Shown piece after piece: positions 13,985 to 21,385 of a DNA stretch of 26,578 nt. The position numbers and the translations under genes are program-made. The notes beneath the pieces are model-generated. The model had not been told where the DNA came from, did not search any database, and saw nothing but the letters and a program-made list of their open reading frames with translations. The stretch's first letter is position 1, and each line of letters opens with the position of its first letter. This DNA comes from a virus. The stretch covers positions 1 to 26,578 of the IMG/VR virus record IMGVR_UViG_3300018012_000011. The stretch is one strand, 5' to 3'.

Positions 13985-14221
13985 GCTCGAAAACCGATCG
14001 CTGCCGGTTCAATGCTGCGAGTTCCTCGGCTGGAGAACATTGCTCCGTCACAGTTCGTCGCTCAGCCGATCGCCGCCGGTTCAACGCGGCGAGATTGGGA
14101 TGGACTGGTCCCCCGCTTGCTTGATGAAAGTGACGCAACCGATCGCTGCCGGTTCAACGCGGCGAGCCGATGTGTGCAACTACTGTCACGCAACCGATCG
14201 CTGCCGGTTCAACGCGGCGGG
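13985..14221 (+). CRISPR. CRISPR array 2 (4 repeats, 3 spacers), downstream of cas12
   Basis: Repeats of 37 nt lie at 13985-14021 (degenerate at the 5' end and in the right stem arm), 14057-14093, 14130-14166 and 14185-14221 (last bases GGG rather than GAG). Spacers are 35, 36 and 18 nt. The repeat and orientation are the same as in array 1, so both arrays can serve one effector. It begins 85 bases after the cas12 stop. None of its spacers, nor those of array 1, has a match elsewhere in this window that I could see. Confidence 0.93.
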
Positions 14222-14238
14222 AGAACAGGTGAACGATC

Positions 14239-14352
14239 TTAAAGCCAGAAGAAATGCACGCGGTAGCTCCATGGCCACCGCCAGATGATCACGACCGGCA
14301 CCCAGAACGGCTTGCGCGGACCGCTGTAGCGCCGGTTTCGAAACGCTTTCAT
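14239..14352 (-). CDS. 37-residue tryptophan-rich basic membrane-type peptide
   Basis: ATG at 14352 overlaps the portal stop codon as ATGA, so the two are translationally coupled. The peptide begins MKAFRNRRYSGPRKPFW, continues with a short hydrophobic stretch (VPVVIIW) and ends RVHFFWL; five tryptophans in 37 residues. Length is below usual gene-calling cut-offs. It could sit in or on the membrane, or be a small structural accessory. It is the last gene of the upstream part of the late operon before the plus-strand island begins. Confidence 0.55.
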   Translation of the reverse strand: MKAFRNRRYSGPRKPFWVPVVIIWRWPWSYRVHFFWL

Positions 14353-15932
14353 GGGCTGCGGACCGTGACCGGCGGGCGCGTGCTCCTGATCTGTTTCGCT
14401 ACCGCACCGATGATCATCCGCTTGATCGCATTCTCGGCGCCGTCGGCGCCTCCGGCGGCGTTGGCCTCTGCGATCGCCGCCGTCGCTTCCGGCGAGGTCG
14501 CTTCCGGCAATCCCGCGGATCCGCGGATCTGCGCCTGCAGCTCTTCGTCGGGAAACAGCGGCATGCCGGCCTTTGCCAGGTTGGCGATGAATGTGCCGAG
14601 ACCGTCGAGATCGACCCGTTCCGGCATGTCCGGCTTGAATTGCGGCATCGCATCGGGCCGCAGGGCATTGAGACGCCAGCACCGCGGCAGCGCAAAGCGG
14701 TTCATCACGTCCGCAATGGCGCTCAGCCAGCCTTCGATCGCGGAATAGAACATATCGACCTTGGTGACCGCGAGGTTGTTGGTGCCGCGCACCTCATGGC
14801 CGAGCTTCACGAAATCGCACAGCAGCGTCATCAGCATGTCGAGCTTGTGCCGCTCGATGGTGTCGTTCGCCGACACCGAGCGCGAGCCATGGGCCGGCGT
14901 GAGCAATTGAAAATCGTACATGCGCACCGCCGACGGCTTGCCCTCGGCGTCCGTATAGGTATCGCTCGGAATGAGCGCGCCCATCTGCTCATTGATGCGG
15001 ACGTTGGTGACGAGGTTCTTGTAGGCGGCGAGCGTCGCCGCCGCCTGCGGATTCGAGGCCGCCTGTTCGAGCAGCTGGTTGGGCACCGACATGACGGGGA
15101 AACCCGACATGCGCTCGAACAGGATCGCTTCGAGTTCCTCCAGGCGCTTGACGAACCAGTAGCTGCGATAACAATTTCTGAGGACCGATTTACCTTCGGG
15201 GTTGTTCTTGTGGGAACTGGGTCTGAACAAAAGAAACTTTTCCGCCGGTATATCGATCAGCTCGCCGACCCATGGCTGCTGAGTGACGCCCGTCACCTCG
15301 CCGTTGGTGTCGAAGAACCATTTCAGGATCGTTTCCTGGCCGCGGATCGGCAGCCGTTTCCAGCCGATGCGGCCGTCATTGAACTGACTCGGCGGATGCT
15401 CATCCTCCGGCGCAATCGGCGGCGCGAATTTGCGGGTGACCGGATCGAAGGCCGGATCGCGCCCCGGCGTTGGCCCCATGCGGCGCTTGTAGACGATCTC
15501 GTTGACGCAGTAGCCGTACGGCAGCATCGACAGCGCTTCGGCGATGAAATCGCCCCACGTGTGGGTCATGTCGCCCATAAGCGACTCGACGAACTTGACC
15601 TCGGCGGTGGACTTGCCGCTGTCGCCCGGCGCGTGAACGCGCCAGGCGACGCCGCGCATCGCCTGTTGGATCGCGAACAGCATCGACCCGACGATGGCCG
15701 AGTTATCGAGCATTTCGCGATATACGCGAGCAGCTTCACGTCCTACAAGCGCCGATAGAAATTCGTCTCTGACCCAGCCAGAATATTGCCGGAGTCCCCT
15801 ACTGCCGACGTCGCTCCACAAAAGTCCGTAATTCAGGTGCGGAGCCGGCCACGTTCCGCTGCCATCCATGTAAGGGGAGCGATACGGATTAACTCCTACG
15901 TTTCTGTCACGCGTGTCTGAGGAGGCTGGCAT
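14349..15932 (-). CDS. Portal protein
   Basis: The 527-residue product starts MPASSDTRDRNVGVNPYRSP at ATG 15932, with GGAG eight bases upstream; a TTG start at 15947 would overlap that site. Portal features visible are VYREMLDNSAIVGSMLFAIQ near the N-terminus, the 'Q.amRGVAWRVHAP' crown-wing transition, GDMTHTWGDFIAEALSMLPY, then EKFLLFRP-SSHKNNPEGKSVLR and RSYWFVKRLEELEAILFERM. The 'fr....npeG.S.lr.aYr.w..k......ei...E' block is the usual DUF935/Mu gp29-like portal signature. It forms the dodecameric ring through which DNA is packed by TerL. It lies downstream of TerL as expected, but the head protease that normally follows is displaced beyond the CRISPR island. Confidence 0.9.
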   Translation of the reverse strand: MPASSDTRDRNVGVNPYRSPYMDGSGTWPAPHLNYGLLWSDVGSRGLRQYSGWVRDEFLSALVGREAARVYREMLDNSAIVGSMLFAIQQAMRGVAWRVHAPGDSGKSTAEVKFVESLMGDMTHTWGDFIAEALSMLPYGYCVNEIVYKRRMGPTPGRDPAFDPVTRKFAPPIAPEDEHPPSQFNDGRIGWKRLPIRGQETILKWFFDTNGEVTGVTQQPWVGELIDIPAEKFLLFRPSSHKNNPEGKSVLRNCYRSYWFVKRLEELEAILFERMSGFPVMSVPNQLLEQAASNPQAAATLAAYKNLVTNVRINEQMGALIPSDTYTDAEGKPSAVRMYDFQLLTPAHGSRSVSANDTIERHKLDMLMTLLCDFVKLGHEVRGTNNLAVTKVDMFYSAIEGWLSAIADVMNRFALPRCWRLNALRPDAMPQFKPDMPERVDLDGLGTFIANLAKAGMPLFPDEELQAQIRGSAGLPEATSPEATAAIAEANAAGGADGAENAIKRMIIGAVAKQIRSTRPPVTVRSP

Positions 15933-16126
15933 CTGCGGCGACTCCAATGATTGTCACCGCTTCGCAACGCTCCTCGCTTCACAGATTCAGGATCGTGTTT
16001 ACGTCCGACTTGTGCAGCGGAAATGCGTGCTTTCGCTTCGGCAGATGTTTCGAATGAGATAGACGACGTTGCGGGAGTCGCAATTCGCCGGTAGCTTGGC
16101 GGCAGCCATTGACGTGCCCTCATCAC
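15896..16126 (-). pseudogene. NUMOD3-like remnant of a homing endonuclease
   Basis: A 76-residue frame contains SAEAKARISAAQVGRKHDPESVKRGA followed by RSGDNHW, the repeating 'se..kakis.a..Grkhspe..kr...g.nh' pattern of NUMOD3 DNA-binding modules from phage-borne HNH/GIY-YIG endonucleases. No nuclease core is present and the frame overlaps the portal start. A second, SD-led frame (ATG at 16108, GAGG upstream) enters the same DNA but stops after 36 codons. This fits a frameshifted, truncated remnant more than a working gene. Confidence 0.4.
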
Positions 16127-16137
16127 GTTAGCGGTCA

Positions 16138-16180
16138 GGCCCTCGATCGCGTTGCCACGCGGTAGAGGGCCGCTTTGTTT
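16138..16180 (+). terminator. Hairpin with T-rich tail in the gap before the portal
   Basis: GGCCCTC (16138-16144) pairs with GAGGGCC (16165-16171), and inside it CGCGT (16148-16152) pairs with ACGCG (16157-16161). The plus strand continues GCTTTGTTT. It would act as a plus-strand terminator, which has no obvious gene to serve here, or as a structured element in the minus-strand mRNA. The remaining part of the gap 16127-16300 shows nothing I can support. Confidence 0.35.
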
Positions 16181-16300
16181 ATATAGGACGCGTCGCCATA
16201 CAGTCGGGCTCCTGTTTGGCAGGCGCTGGCGGCGTCGCGCTAGCAGATCATCTACTAAACTTTGCGGTGTGCTTCCGGAAAGCCCATTCGGCGCGGGTTT

Positions 16301-16492
16301 CTAAGTGATCACGAACCCGATCGGCTCGGGTATGCGCACGATCGTGTCGCCGCTGGCGTCGAGCAGCCCGGTATCGATGAAATCGCCGGCCGGCTCGATC
16401 ACAATGATGGTCCGCAGCGGCTGCGGCACGTCGAAGCCGTCGTCGATGTCAGCGCGGGACTGCCGCATGCGGCGGCTGGCATAGCGCGTCAT
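16301..16492 (-). CDS. Small protein between terminase and portal
   Basis: A 63-residue protein starts MTRYASRRMRQSRADIDDGF at ATG 16492 with GGGAGAGG a few bases upstream, overlapping the stop of the preceding gene (ATGA). The C-terminal half (TIIVIEPAGDFIDTGLLDASGDTIVRI) is beta-rich, with a 'GLLDASGDTIVR' turn. Such small proteins between TerL and portal are common in phages, sometimes as head-tail or packaging accessories. No family is recognised. Confidence 0.65.
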   Translation of the reverse strand: MTRYASRRMRQSRADIDDGFDVPQPLRTIIVIEPAGDFIDTGLLDASGDTIVRIPEPIGFVIT

Positions 16493-16695
16493 GCTGCCTC
16501 TCCCGTCACGCGCCGGTAAGCTTCCAGGGCATCAGGCCCGGCCAATTGCGGCATGTACGTCGTATCAACGATTTTGACATGGAAGAAAGGCACGGCCGGC
16601 GCCGAACGCCGGCATTCCGTGCCTTCCCGTATGGCCGGGGGCAACGCGACCGGTGCGACGGCCAGGAATCCGGACAGCTTGCGTCTGGTGATCAT
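16489..16695 (-). CDS. Small protein with twin-arginine-like N-terminus
   Basis: A 68-residue protein starts MITRRKLSGFLAVAPVALPP at ATG 16695, with GGAG eight bases upstream. The start shares one base with the TerL stop (TGATG), and its stop overlaps the next start (ATGA). The RRKLSGFLAVAPVALP segment resembles a short twin-arginine signal or a membrane anchor. The remainder (FHVKIVDTTYMPQLAG...EAYRRVTGEAA) has no recognisable domain. Function is unknown. Confidence 0.6.
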   Translation of the reverse strand: MITRRKLSGFLAVAPVALPPAIREGTECRRSAPAVPFFHVKIVDTTYMPQLAGPDALEAYRRVTGEAA

Positions 16696-18422
16696 CACGG
16701 TGCTCCCCCTCCCCTCTCCGGCCGTCCGCTCCATGACGGCGGCGGCCCGGCGGTCGCGCCGGGAATATCGCGCAGGCGGCCGGCGATCTCCGGCGGCGCC
16801 ACAAAGGTCTGCCCCTTGTCCTTGGGCAGCCGGGCAAAGGCGCCGCTCGACGCATCGACCTGGTCTTTCAGGATGAACGCGGGGAACCCGCACAATTCGT
16901 CCACATAGTCGGTATTCCAAGGCCCCTCGACCAGATACACGTTGCCGGCTTCGCATTGCGAGGAGAACGGCTCAGCGCGCACGTATTTGTCGCCATCGGC
17001 CGCCTCCGGGCGGGCATGAACCACGAAGCCGGCAAGCATCGCGATGAGGTCGCGCGCCTGCGTCTTGCCGGCCTGGCCGGGATCCTGCGGCAGGCTGATC
17101 TCGCAATCGCGGCCGTCGATCTCGGCAGTCGCCTTGATCGTCGTGCGGACCTCATGGCCCTCTTCGCGAGTGGTGATGACGTTGGCGACGATGATGCGGC
17201 CGTCGACCGTCTTGCCCATCTTGACGCCGGCGGTGCGCGGCGCGCGTTTCTTCTTGGTGGCCGCGAGGTCCCAATGGCGCACCCAATGCGCCGACGACGT
17301 CTGGCTGAGCGGCATCATCTTGTCGGCCGGCGGCACCTGCCGGATGATGCGGCCTTCGAACCAGTGGCGCTTGAACAAGCCGCCGCCGCGCGGCGACGGC
17401 CGCTGCTGCAGTTGTCCGGCGACGCCGAAGGCGCCGAGCGGAACCTTGTCGCGATCGACCACCCAGCGCGGGAACCGCTCCGGCCACAGCAGCTCGCCCT
17501 CTTCGGTACGCGGATCGCGCATCGGTTCGCCGGCCTTGCCGAACAGGCAATCCGTTTCGTTGAGCAGCGGCGAGATACAGCAGCGGTCGACCTCGAATTC
17601 CATCGGCAGCATGACGACGATGTAACCGAAGTGTTCGTCGATGGCGATGCCGGACAGGTCGCCCTGGTGCAGGCGCTGCATGATCAGCACGATCGCCGAC
17701 GTCGCCGGGTCGGCCATGCGCTGCGATGCCGATTCGCGGAAATTGCGCACCGTGCGCTCGCGCGTCGCGTCCGACTCCGAACTGTCGATCGAATGCGGAT
17801 CGTCGATCAGCAGCCGGTGGCCACGGCCGCCGGTCAGCGAGCCGATGGGGATGCTCTCCCGCCAGCCGCCCTTGTCGTTCTCGAACGACATCTCGGCGGC
17901 GCGGATGAGCCGCATCGGCCACAGCGCCTGATACTTCTCGCTTTCGACCAGCGTGCGCATGCGCCGCGAGTCGCGGGCGCACAGGTCGTCACGGTGCGAG
18001 GTGGCGACGTATTGCAGCCACGGCAGCCCGCACGCGCCCCACTCCCAGGCAGGCCAGAACACGTTGACGATGAGGCTTTTCATCGTTCCCGGCGGCACGT
18101 TGGCGAGCAGACGGTTGCTCAAGCCCATGGCCAGGAACTTGCCGAAGGTGATCGCCTCCAGATGCGCACACAGGAAATCGATGTTCCAGCCGTGCAGGTA
18201 GGGCATGCCCGGATGGAGCAGCGGAAAGAACTCGCGGATGAAGCCTGCCAGGGTCCTGCAGCGGTCGCGGCAGGCCTGCGGATCGCGCTCCCATTCGGCG
18301 CGGGCAGCTTCAATCGCCCGGCGGCGTCTCTCGACCCGGACCACTTCGAGCGGCGGCACCAGCGCCAAGAATTTCTTCGAGCGCCGCAAGCTGCGCGTCG
18401 GTGAGGTGGGAGACGTCGACAT
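16695..18422 (-). CDS. Terminase large subunit
   Basis: The 575-residue protein has a packaging ATPase domain: a P-loop variant NVPPGTMKS (108-116), Walker B LLIDDPH (204-210) and a coupling motif MQRLHQGDLSG (248-258). The nuclease domain begins at HWDLA (Asp385). It pumps DNA into the prohead through the portal and cuts the concatemer. The start at 18422 overlaps TerS by 113 bases; the initiating ribosome site is weak, so a later GTG near residue 22 is possible. The P-loop has Thr-Met in place of the usual Gly or His-Gly before Lys-Ser, which is within the known range for terminases. Confidence 0.92.
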   Translation of the reverse strand: MSTSPTSPTRSLRRSKKFLALVPPLEVVRVERRRRAIEAARAEWERDPQACRDRCRTLAGFIREFFPLLHPGMPYLHGWNIDFLCAHLEAITFGKFLAMGLSNRLLANVPPGTMKSLIVNVFWPAWEWGACGLPWLQYVATSHRDDLCARDSRRMRTLVESEKYQALWPMRLIRAAEMSFENDKGGWRESIPIGSLTGGRGHRLLIDDPHSIDSSESDATRERTVRNFRESASQRMADPATSAIVLIMQRLHQGDLSGIAIDEHFGYIVVMLPMEFEVDRCCISPLLNETDCLFGKAGEPMRDPRTEEGELLWPERFPRWVVDRDKVPLGAFGVAGQLQQRPSPRGGGLFKRHWFEGRIIRQVPPADKMMPLSQTSSAHWVRHWDLAATKKKRAPRTAGVKMGKTVDGRIIVANVITTREEGHEVRTTIKATAEIDGRDCEISLPQDPGQAGKTQARDLIAMLAGFVVHARPEAADGDKYVRAEPFSSQCEAGNVYLVEGPWNTDYVDELCGFPAFILKDQVDASSGAFARLPKDKGQTFVAPPEIAGRLRDIPGATAGPPPSWSGRPERGGGAP

Positions 18423-18801
18423 GGTGCTGGATCGGTCCGCCGTCCTTGCCCGCGACTTCGGCGCGCACGATTTCTTTCCAGTTCATCCGGCACTTGGTCC
18501 ACCAGATCGCGGCGGTGACGTTGCCCTTGGTGGCCTGCTGGTAGAGTGACTTGACGACGTTGGCGTTGGCCTTGACGGCGCCGATCGCGAGTTCGGCCTT
18601 GAAGTTGGCCCGCAGCGTCTTTTCGCTGAGCGGCTTGCCGGTATGCGGATTGACGATCAGAAGGCAGATGTCGCGGTGCAGCAGGCCAAAGCCGGCGACC
18701 GTTTCGACCGTAGTGCGATTGTCGGCCGTCGGCTCGAAGCGCGGGTGGCCCCGGGTCTTTTTCCGCCCCGTTTTCCGCCCCGTCGAGCGCCTTTTTATCA
18801 A
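18310..18801 (-). CDS. Terminase small subunit
   Basis: The 163-residue frame starts at TTG 18801 (MIKRRSTGRKTGRKKTRGHP); an in-frame stop lies 7 codons upstream and no ATG is available. Residues 28-85 carry the TerS-type helix-turn-helix: TVETVAGFGLLHRDICLLIV, then LSEKTLRANFKAELAIGAVK, followed by the ANVVKSLYQQATKGNVTAAI oligomer segment. The end (QHHVDVSHLTDAQLAALEEI) is typical too. It recognises the packaging site and loads TerL. A perfect palindrome CGGGAA-GTA-TTCCCG (18802-18816) lies just before the start and could be an operator or part of the packaging site. Confidence 0.8.
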   Translation of the reverse strand: MIKRRSTGRKTGRKKTRGHPRFEPTADNRTTVETVAGFGLLHRDICLLIVNPHTGKPLSEKTLRANFKAELAIGAVKANANVVKSLYQQATKGNVTAAIWWTKCRMNWKEIVRAEVAGKDGGPIQHHVDVSHLTDAQLAALEEILGAGAAARSGPGRETPPGD

Positions 18802-18828
18802 CGGGAAGTATTCCCGGAATCACGCCGG

Positions 18829-20193
18829 TCAGGCGTATTCCGCCACCTCGGGCGACGGCTCGCGCCCGTCTTGCGGCGCACTTTGCTGATGGCGTTCATT
18901 CTGCACCTGCGCGAAGGTCTTGCCCGCCAAATCGCCGTGAAGGAGCGTCGCCTCGAGCCCGGTGAATTTCTGCCACCGGATGATCGACAGGTCGCAATAG
19001 ACCGGCGCCAGCTCCATGCCGAAATGCGCGATGTTCTTGCGCTCGGCGGCGATCAGGCTGGAACCGCTGCCGAGGAACAGGTCAAGCATTGCCGCCGCTT
19101 TCGGTGCCGCCGTTTCGATCACCCATTCGGCCAGCGCGACCGGCTTCTGGGTCGGGTGCATGCGGCGCTCGCCGCGCTCCGAGGCCTTCATCAGGCCATT
19201 CCATTGATGCCGAAACAGCCGCGCGACCTGGTCGCAATTCGTCCATGCCATTTCGATATCGGCGAACGATCCCGATACCTCCTTGTCCCATACGAACCAG
19301 CAGCGCGACGGCGGCAGCGCGTTGGCGTAATAGTTGCCGCCCCATAGCACCAGTGTCGGGACGCCGATGTCGGCGAGGACCTTGTAAGCCGCGATCGCGG
19401 TGTCGGTGCTGTCGTCGCCGATCACCTCGGCGTAGACGCCGGTCTCGATGATCGCGCCGGGATTGCTGCTCAGTGCTGCTTTGCCGTGGCCGTGCACCCG
19501 GCCGGCCGGCCTGCGCTCGTTCTTGATGGCGCCGCCCTTGACGACGTGGATGCCATAAGGCGGATCGCAGTTCGCGAGATCAGGCTTGGCGCCGCCAAGC
19601 AGCTGCTCGACGTCGGAATTCGCCATCGCGTCCCCGCACAACAGCCGATGCCTGCCCAAGTTCCACAGGTCGCCTAGTCGCGTTACCGGACCGGCCAGCG
19701 GCTCCGGCATCGCATCCGGGTCGCCCTGCCCTGCCCCGCGTCCCGCCGGCGCCAGCAGGTCCTCGAGCGCGCCGGTCTCGAAGCCCAGCACGCCAAGATC
19801 GAAGTCGAGCGCCTTGAGCTCGCCCAATTCCAGCCGCAGCAGCTCATCGTCCCAACCCGCCCGCAAGGCGGTCTGATTGTCGGCGATGACATAGGCGCGG
19901 CGCTGCGCGTCGGTGAGGTGGGCGAGTTCGATGCACGGTACTTCGGCCAAGCCCAGCTTACGGGCCGCCAGCACCCGGCCGTGGCCGGCGATGATGCCGG
20001 AGCGCGCATCGATGAGCACCGGATTAGTCCAGCCAAACTCGCGAATCGAGGCGGCGATGATTTCAATTTGGTCCGGGCTATGTAGGCGTGGATTGTTTTT
20101 GAACTCGACTAGCTCGTGCGTCCCCACAAGTCGGTAAGGCGGCAATTCCGCCTGCGACACAACGGGAACTTTGACCTTTTTTGCAACAGTCAT
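18829..20193 (-). CDS. ParB-like domain fused to N4/N6 DNA methyltransferase
   Basis: The 454-residue protein has a ParB/sulfiredoxin-like domain at 20-150 (FKNNPRLHSPDQIEIIAASI, SGIIAGHGRVLAARKLG, YVIADNQTALRAGWD) and a beta-class methylase after it. The catalytic motif is CDPPYG (209-214) and the AdoMet motif is DLFLGSGSS (371-379), with the target HPTQKPVAL in between. Such fusions are common in alphaproteobacterial phages and plasmids. The protein probably methylates adenine or cytosine amino groups in phage DNA and thus hides it from host restriction. Start ATG 20193 has CGGAA seven bases upstream. It leads directly into TerS and TerL. Together with ArdC it gives two separate antirestriction routes. 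Confidence 0.9.
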   Translation of the reverse strand: MTVAKKVKVPVVSQAELPPYRLVGTHELVEFKNNPRLHSPDQIEIIAASIREFGWTNPVLIDARSGIIAGHGRVLAARKLGLAEVPCIELAHLTDAQRRAYVIADNQTALRAGWDDELLRLELGELKALDFDLGVLGFETGALEDLLAPAGRGAGQGDPDAMPEPLAGPVTRLGDLWNLGRHRLLCGDAMANSDVEQLLGGAKPDLANCDPPYGIHVVKGGAIKNERRPAGRVHGHGKAALSSNPGAIIETGVYAEVIGDDSTDTAIAAYKVLADIGVPTLVLWGGNYYANALPPSRCWFVWDKEVSGSFADIEMAWTNCDQVARLFRHQWNGLMKASERGERRMHPTQKPVALAEWVIETAAPKAAAMLDLFLGSGSSLIAAERKNIAHFGMELAPVYCDLSIIRWQKFTGLEATLLHGDLAGKTFAQVQNERHQQSAPQDGREPSPEVAEYA

Positions 20194-20207
20194 GCTCCAG
20201 TTCCGCG

Positions 20208-20248
20208 TATAGTGCGAAGCGGTACCGCTGCTGAAACAGCGGCACCGC
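20208..20248 (+). promoter_or_regulatory. Putative -10 box and leader hairpin of the HNH gene
   Basis: TATAGT (20208-20213) is a good -10 box, but the nearest TTGCAA (20181-20186) is 21 bases away, so the -35 is poor. It is followed by a hairpin with arms GCGGTACCGCTG (20219-20230) and CAGCGGCACCGC (20237-20248), 11 of 12 paired, around CTGAAA. The hairpin lies about 20 bases before the ribosome site GGAG (20268-20271). Leader hairpins that delay translation are known for phage homing endonucleases. Confidence 0.45.
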
Positions 20249-20277
20249 CTCTAACCAGTCAGACGATGGAGCGTCCG

Positions 20278-20964
20278 GTGGCTGACAGCGATCTTAGAAC
20301 TAATCTGTGTGCATGTGGCTGCGGCGAACCAGTCAAGCCCGCTCGGCATCCTCGGGTCAACAGGTTCATTACGGGCCACAACAGCCGTGTGCGGCGCAAG
20401 CCTCGTTTCCAGTTCACCTGCAATCAGTGCGGTAAGGTATCCGAAGGCACCGCCCGAGCGGTGCGCAACCGCTCTTATTGTTCAAAGGAATGCCGCGACG
20501 CATTTCGGAGAGAACGGGTCGGAACTGCGCATCCTCACTACAAGCGGGTCGAGCGGACTTGCCAGAACTGCGGCATTCCTTTTGTGGTGATACCCAGCAG
20601 GTCGAGTTACTGCTCGATGGAATGTGGACGCCGGGGTCGGGTACGGAAGATGGCCGGCAAGCCGCGTCACCGCAAAGGTCCCCAGGCCGGTATACGAGCT
20701 GCGAAGAAGCGCGATGAGTTCGCCTGCCGCATCTGCGGTTTTGACACCGTGGTTGCCGGTCATCACATCACGCCGAGGCGCGCTGGCGGGTCGAATAACA
20801 TCGAAAACATCATCACGCTTTGCCCCAACCACCACGCGATGGTCCATGCCGGTCTGCTCACAGCCGCTGATCTGCAGGCGGCCATGCCGACCGAGCCGCC
20901 TAGCCCCATGCCGGTCAGGTTCCGCCCGAAACACGTGATGAACTACCGGATGATTCGTACCTGA
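20278..20964 (+). CDS. HNH homing endonuclease
   Basis: The 228-residue protein is placed at GTG 20278 because GGAG lies six bases upstream; an ATG at 20266 has none. It begins ADSDLRTNLCACGCGEPVKP and RFITGHNSR, a zinc-binding entry common to phage HNH proteins. Two more zinc pairs follow (CNQCGKVSEG...CSKEC and CQNCGIPF...CSMEC). The HNH core is FACRICGFDTVVAGHHITPRR, then GGSNNIENIITLCPNHHAMV, with His, Asn and His in place. It is a free-standing mobile endonuclease, on the opposite strand to its neighbours, between the methyltransferase and a small gene. Its target may be the neighbouring terminase or methyltransferase genes of related phages. Confidence 0.88.
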   Translation: MADSDLRTNLCACGCGEPVKPARHPRVNRFITGHNSRVRRKPRFQFTCNQCGKVSEGTARAVRNRSYCSKECRDAFRRERVGTAHPHYKRVERTCQNCGIPFVVIPSRSSYCSMECGRRGRVRKMAGKPRHRKGPQAGIRAAKKRDEFACRICGFDTVVAGHHITPRRAGGSNNIENIITLCPNHHAMVHAGLLTAADLQAAMPTEPPSPMPVRFRPKHVMNYRMIRT

Positions 20965-20970
20965 CGGTCC

Positions 20971-21174
20971 TCAAAATGGGCGCCGGAAGCGGACAACGCG
21001 CACGTCCATGGGAACGTTTTTGTCGGCAAAAGCCCGCGCCTCAGCAGCATGATTAAACGGCCGCGCGAGGCTATGCGCGCCAGTCCAAAAGACCTCGCCT
21101 CGCTGATTTTGCGTCAAATAGTGATGCGGCAAATCTCGGCTTTCGATCAAATGGACGGGCTCCAGATCTTGCAC
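20971..21174 (-). CDS. Small protein of unknown function
   Basis: A 67-residue protein starts at GTG 21174 (MQDLEPVHLIESRDLPHHYL), with GGGAG eight bases upstream. The middle, QRGEVFWTGAHSLARPFNHAAEARAFADK, resembles small phage proteins of the 'xxWt...a..f..a..A' kind, which often modify or tune host processes, but I cannot name the family. It ends seven bases from the stop of the convergent HNH gene. A terminator at 21190-21222 separates it from the upstream basic-protein gene. Confidence 0.6.
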   Translation of the reverse strand: MQDLEPVHLIESRDLPHHYLTQNQRGEVFWTGAHSLARPFNHAAEARAFADKNVPMDVRVVRFRRPF

Positions 21175-21189
21175 AGGCGATCTCCCTCA

Positions 21190-21222
21190 AATCAAAAGGC
21201 CCCCACTGACGCGAGGGCCCTT
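21190..21222 (-). terminator. Rho-independent terminator after the basic-protein gene
   Basis: On the minus strand AAGGGCCC pairs with GGGGCCTT across an eleven-base loop, with one mismatch, followed by TTGATTT. It follows the stop of the 46-residue basic-protein gene (21245) and precedes the ribosome site of the next gene. Confidence 0.65.
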
Positions 21223-21244
21223 CTCTCACCTCCGGCAGCGCCGG

Positions 21245-21385
21245 CTACTTTGGAGCAGCAGCCTTGCGCTTGCGCGGCGTGGCCGGCGTCTTGCGCTTCG
21301 CCGTAGTCTTGGCGCGCGCCGGACGTCCCGGCTGCTTGGCGGCGGCTTTCCGCGGCGCCGCTTTCTTTTTCGGGGCAGTGGCCAT
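21245..21385 (-). CDS. 46-residue histone H1-like basic protein
   Basis: ATG at 21385 has AGAGGA six bases upstream. The product is composed almost only of Ala, Lys, Arg, Pro and Thr (begins MATAPKKKAAPRKAAAKQPG, ends PRKRKAAAPK). This composition matches the disordered tails of H1/HC1-like proteins. It would bind nucleic acid without sequence preference and could compact phage DNA or coat the host chromosome. A clear terminator follows it, so it is probably strongly expressed as its own unit. The region between it and the next gene (21386-21596) holds no other supported gene. Confidence 0.7.
   Translation of the reverse strand: MATAPKKKAAPRKAAAKQPGRPARAKTTAKRKTPATPRKRKAAAPK

Noticed and set aside
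18802-18816. Perfect palindrome CGGGAA-GTA-TTCCCG as a terminator
   Set aside because: No T-run follows on the minus strand and it lies right at the TerS start; an operator or packaging-site role is possible but not shown, so it is only mentioned with TerS.
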